From Paludibacter sp. (GTDB lineage: Bacteria; Bacteroidota; Bacteroidia; Bacteroidales; Paludibacteraceae), in assembly GCA_028705705.1 (NCBI GenBank), contig JAQWCZ010000089.1, positions 1 through 7,728 of the forward strand: DNA of 7,728 bases, given 5' to 3'. This document shows positions 5,813 to 7,728 of the stretch, piece by piece. The position numbers were made by a program, and so were the translations under genes. Position 1 is the stretch's first letter; every line of letters begins with the position of its first letter. The notes under the pieces were generated by a model. The model saw only the letters and a program-made list of their open reading frames with translations. It did no database searches and was not told where the DNA came from.

Positions 5813-6372
5813 ATGCAAGACGTAAAACCAATTCTGAATCAGGCTGAAGAAAACATGGAAGCAGCACTGATGTTTCTGGATGAATCATTGGCTCATATTC
5901 GTGCCGGTAAAGCCAATCCACGTATTCTGGATGGTATCAGAGTCGAGTATTACGGTTCACATGTGCCGCTTACCAATGTGGCTACTGTGACAACTCCTGA
6001 TGCCAAGACCATCACCATTCAACCTTGGGAGAAAGGCATGATGAGTGTTATTGAGAAGGCAATACAGAATTCTGATGTTGGTATTACACCAATGAATAAT
6101 GGAGAAGTCATTCGTTTAGCTATTCCGCCTCTGACCGAAGAGAGACGTAGACAATTAGCCAAACAGTCGAAACACGAAGGAGAAGAAGCTAAGATATCTA
6201 TACGGAATGCCCGACGAGATGCTATTGATAAACTAAAGAAAATGATTAAAGATGGACTCCCGGAGGATATAGAAAAAGACGCCGAAAACGAAGCCCAAAA
6301 AATTCACGACAAGTATATTCGTAAGTCGATGACATGCTGGCAGCTAAGGAGAAAGAGATTATGACAGTGTAA
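5813..6372 (+). CDS. frr: Ribosome recycling factor, with an apparent 1-nt deletion near the 3' end
   Basis: RRF acts with EF-G to split post-termination ribosomes into subunits; it is cytosolic and usually essential. Residues 1-171 read normally, with [12 protein letters not shown] (28-39), [35 protein letters not shown] and the helical [25 protein letters not shown]. After K171 (AAG 6323-6325) the frame runs into [12 protein letters not shown] and stops at TGA 6362-6364, giving 183 residues. Re-reading G6325 as the first base of the next codon gives [15 protein letters not shown] and a stop at TAA 6370-6372. That is the expected RRF ending and restores 186 residues. I therefore give the end as 6372 and mark a -1 frame change at about 6325. 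The cause may be a sequencing error or a real mutation; no classic slippery heptamer is seen. The start at ATG 5813 follows an A-rich leader. The promoter is unclear; read-through from pyrH across the repeat patch is possible. Confidence 0.93.
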
Positions 6373-6375
6373 GAA

Positions 6376-6433
6376 TTAGTGGTTAATGGATAGTGGTTAG
6401 AGGATAGTTATTCACACATTCATTAACCACTAA
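6376..6433. repeat. Inverted repeat between frr and queA, with TAGTGGTTA-type repeat text
   Basis: TTAGTGGTTAATG (6376-6388) and CATTAACCACTAA (6421-6433) form a perfect 13-bp stem around a 32-base loop. The loop and the right flank (to 6450) carry more copies of GATAGT/ACTATCC and GGTTAG/CTAACC, so several alternative stems are possible. It sits exactly between two convergent genes and may act as a bidirectional transcript end, although there is no strong T-run. The TAG stop of queA (6446-6448) lies in the repeat text just beyond the right arm. The sequence resembles the AATAGCG-GGTTAG tract after pyrH. Confidence 0.7.
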
Positions 6434-6445
6434 CCACACTATCCA

Positions 6446-7495
6446 CTATTTAATCAGCATTGCATCTCCATATACTCCAAAACGGTAATTTTCTTTGATG
6501 GCTACTTCATACGCATGCATGATTTGGTCGTAACCGCCAAATGCTGAAGAAAGCATCAGAAGGGTTGAATAAGGCATGTGAAAATTAGTAATCATTGAGT
6601 TTGCAGTTGTAAACTCATAAGGAGGGAAGATGAATTTATTGGTCCAACCATCAAAAGGTTTAATTTTTCCTTCGGTTCCAACAACCGTTTCAAGCGCACG
6701 CATTACAGTAACACCAACTGCACAAATATTCCTGCCCTCATCGTGTGCATTATTTATTATTTCGGCTGTTTCCGGTGTGATGAGCATTTGTTCCGAATCC
6801 ATTTTATGTTTGGTAAGATCTTCTACATCAATTTCCCTGAAATTTCCCAAACTCATGTGTGAGGTTAGAAAGGCCGATTGAATACCTTTAATCTCCATTC
6901 TTTTTAATAGTTCCCTACTAAAGTGAGTCCCTGCTGCCGGAACAGAAACAGCCCCTTCATTTTTGGCAAAAATGGTTTGAAAACGTTCTTCGTCTTCCTG
7001 TTCAACCGGACGTTTGATGTTACGTGGAAGGGGTGTTTCTCCCAATCGGTGAAGATGCTTTTTAAATTCTTCGTGAGTGCCGTCGAATAAAAACCTCAAT
7101 GTTCTTCCGCGTGATGTGGTGTTGTCGATTACTTCCGCCACCATCGAATCATCTTCGCCGAAATAAAGTTTATTTCCGATGCGGATTTTTCTGGCTGGTT
7201 CAACCAGTACATCCCATAAGCGCATCTCACGATTCAACTCCCGAAGTAAAAACACCTCAATCTGAGCCCCTGTTTTTTCTTTGTTACCATACATCCTGGC
7301 TGGAAAAACTTTGGTGTCGTTAAAAATAAACAAATCGTTTTCATTAAAGAAGTTAATAACTTCCTTAAAAACATGGTGTTCAATATTACCTGTTTTTTTG
7401 TCGATAACCATCAGGCGGGATTCATCCCGATGCCTGGAAGGATATTGAGCAATCAATTCTTCCGGTAATTTAAACTTAAATTTTGATAATTTCAT
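6446..7495 (-). CDS. queA: S-adenosylmethionine:tRNA ribosyltransferase-isomerase
   Basis: QueA transfers and isomerises the ribosyl group of SAM onto preQ1 at the wobble position of GUN-anticodon tRNAs, giving epoxyqueuosine. The protein is complete at 349 residues, the usual length. Visible blocks are [15 protein letters not shown] (56-70), [12 protein letters not shown] (76-87), [14 protein letters not shown] (94-107), [10 protein letters not shown] (126-135), [12 protein letters not shown] (151-162), [14 protein letters not shown] (180-193), [10 protein letters not shown] (227-236), GVTVMRALE (261-269), [10 protein letters not shown] (284-293), [19 protein letters not shown] (303-321) and the C-terminal [10 protein letters not shown]. 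Some positions differ from the usual family consensus (GTHF for [13 protein letters not shown] for T.HVGLG.F). The start at ATG 7493-7495 lies 8 bases after the truB stop, so truB-queA is one operon. That order is familiar in Bacteroidota, often with uppP upstream and folK downstream; folK is not here, because the next gene is convergent frr. Confidence 0.97.
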   Translation of the reverse strand: MKLSKFKFKLPEELIAQYPSRHRDESRLMVIDKKTGNIEHHVFKEVINFFNENDLFIFNDTKVFPARMYGNKEKTGAQIEVFLLRELNREMRLWDVLVEPARKIRIGNKLYFGEDDSMVAEVIDNTTSRGRTLRFLFDGTHEEFKKHLHRLGETPLPRNIKRPVEQEDEERFQTIFAKNEGAVSVPAAGTHFSRELLKRMEIKGIQSAFLTSHMSLGNFREIDVEDLTKHKMDSEQMLITPETAEIINNAHDEGRNICAVGVTVMRALETVVGTEGKIKPFDGWTNKFIFPPYEFTTANSMITNFHMPYSTLLMLSSAFGGYDQIMHAYEVAIKENYRFGVYGDAMLIK

Positions 7496-7503
7496 TTTTA
7501 CTT

Positions 7504-7728
7504 TTAAATTGAATCTACCGACTTATCAGTAGTATTTTTTTCTTTAATCATTTCATATTCTATGTGATCAATAAGCTCATTGATTTCCAGGCAATCCTCA
7601 AGTCTGATGTCTCCAATCCTGGTGCGTTCAAGAGCAGCTAAATGAGCTCCACTATTTAATGCCAGTCCGATATCCCTTGCCAATGCCCTGATATAGGTTC
7701 CTTTACTACACACAACTCTTAACTTCAG
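7504..7728 (-). CDS. truB: tRNA pseudouridine(55) synthase TruB, C-terminal part (gene runs off the right edge)
   Basis: TruB makes pseudouridine-55 in the T loop of tRNAs. Only the last 74 residues are present. The frame is open to 7728 and begins [20 protein letters not shown], the strongly conserved C-terminal motif of the TruB catalytic domain, followed by [19 protein letters not shown] short acidic tail replaces any PUA domain, as in the short TruB form. The catalytic Asp lies in the missing N-terminal part. The GTG at 7711-7713 is an internal Val codon, not a start. It is upstream of queA and the two are very probably cotranscribed, placing two tRNA-modification genes in one unit. Confidence 0.93.
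   Translation of the reverse strand: MKLRVVCSKGTYIRALARDIGLALNSGAHLAALERTRIGDIRLEDCLEINELIDHIEYEMIKEKNTTDKSVDSI

Noticed and set aside
5697..5921. Minus-strand open frame of 74 codons across the pyrH-frr gap
   Set aside because: It covers the REP-like palindrome and the start of frr, has no motif, and has no promoter or homologue that I recognise.
6320..6330. Programmed -1 frameshift in frr
   Set aside because: There is no X XXY YYZ slippery heptamer, and I know of no recoding in frr. A plain indel is simpler.

Overview
The window looks like core chromosome from a member of the Bacteroidota, probably Bacteroidales or a close relative. Three things point there. The promoters match the Bacteroidota pattern TTTG-N20-TAnnTTTG. 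The leaders are A-rich and lack Shine-Dalgarno sequences. The gene pairs truB-queA, pyrH-frr and DUF4286-ruvC occur as I remember them from that phylum. Genus and family cannot be read from this window.

Layout, left to right. At 1-1061 (+) there is an unrecognised AT-rich membrane protein with a possible PKD-like fold, a coiled coil and two C-terminal membrane segments. Its first 100 bases read better in another frame. Its 3' end overlaps the 3' end of ruvC by 20 bp. DUF4286 and ruvC (1042-1922, -) form a translationally coupled pair (ATGA overlap). A tRNA-Ala(GGC) at 2016-2089 (+) is transcribed divergently from them and is followed by a hairpin terminator that can serve both directions. A full-length dnaK occupies 2182-4098 (-). 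Upstream of it, at 4311-4775 (-), is a MaoC/NodN-like hydratase with its own terminator. The 4776-4939 gap holds two divergent promoters of identical geometry, one for the hydratase and one for pyrH (4940-5647, +). Between pyrH and frr lies a 165-bp patch built of three different repeat modules. frr (5813-6372, +) carries an apparent 1-nt deletion near its 3' end. A 13-bp inverted repeat separates frr from the convergent queA (6446-7495, -), which follows truB (7504 to the right edge, partial) after an 8-nt gap.

Functionally this is housekeeping DNA: recombination (ruvC), protein folding (dnaK), pyrimidine nucleotide synthesis (pyrH), ribosome recycling (frr), tRNA supply and tRNA modification (truB, queA). 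I see no phage, transposase, CRISPR, toxin-antitoxin or defence gene and no convincing new system. The points most worth a second look are the broken frr frame, the frame conflict at the left edge, and the repeat patches on either side of frr, which look like dispersed genomic repeats.
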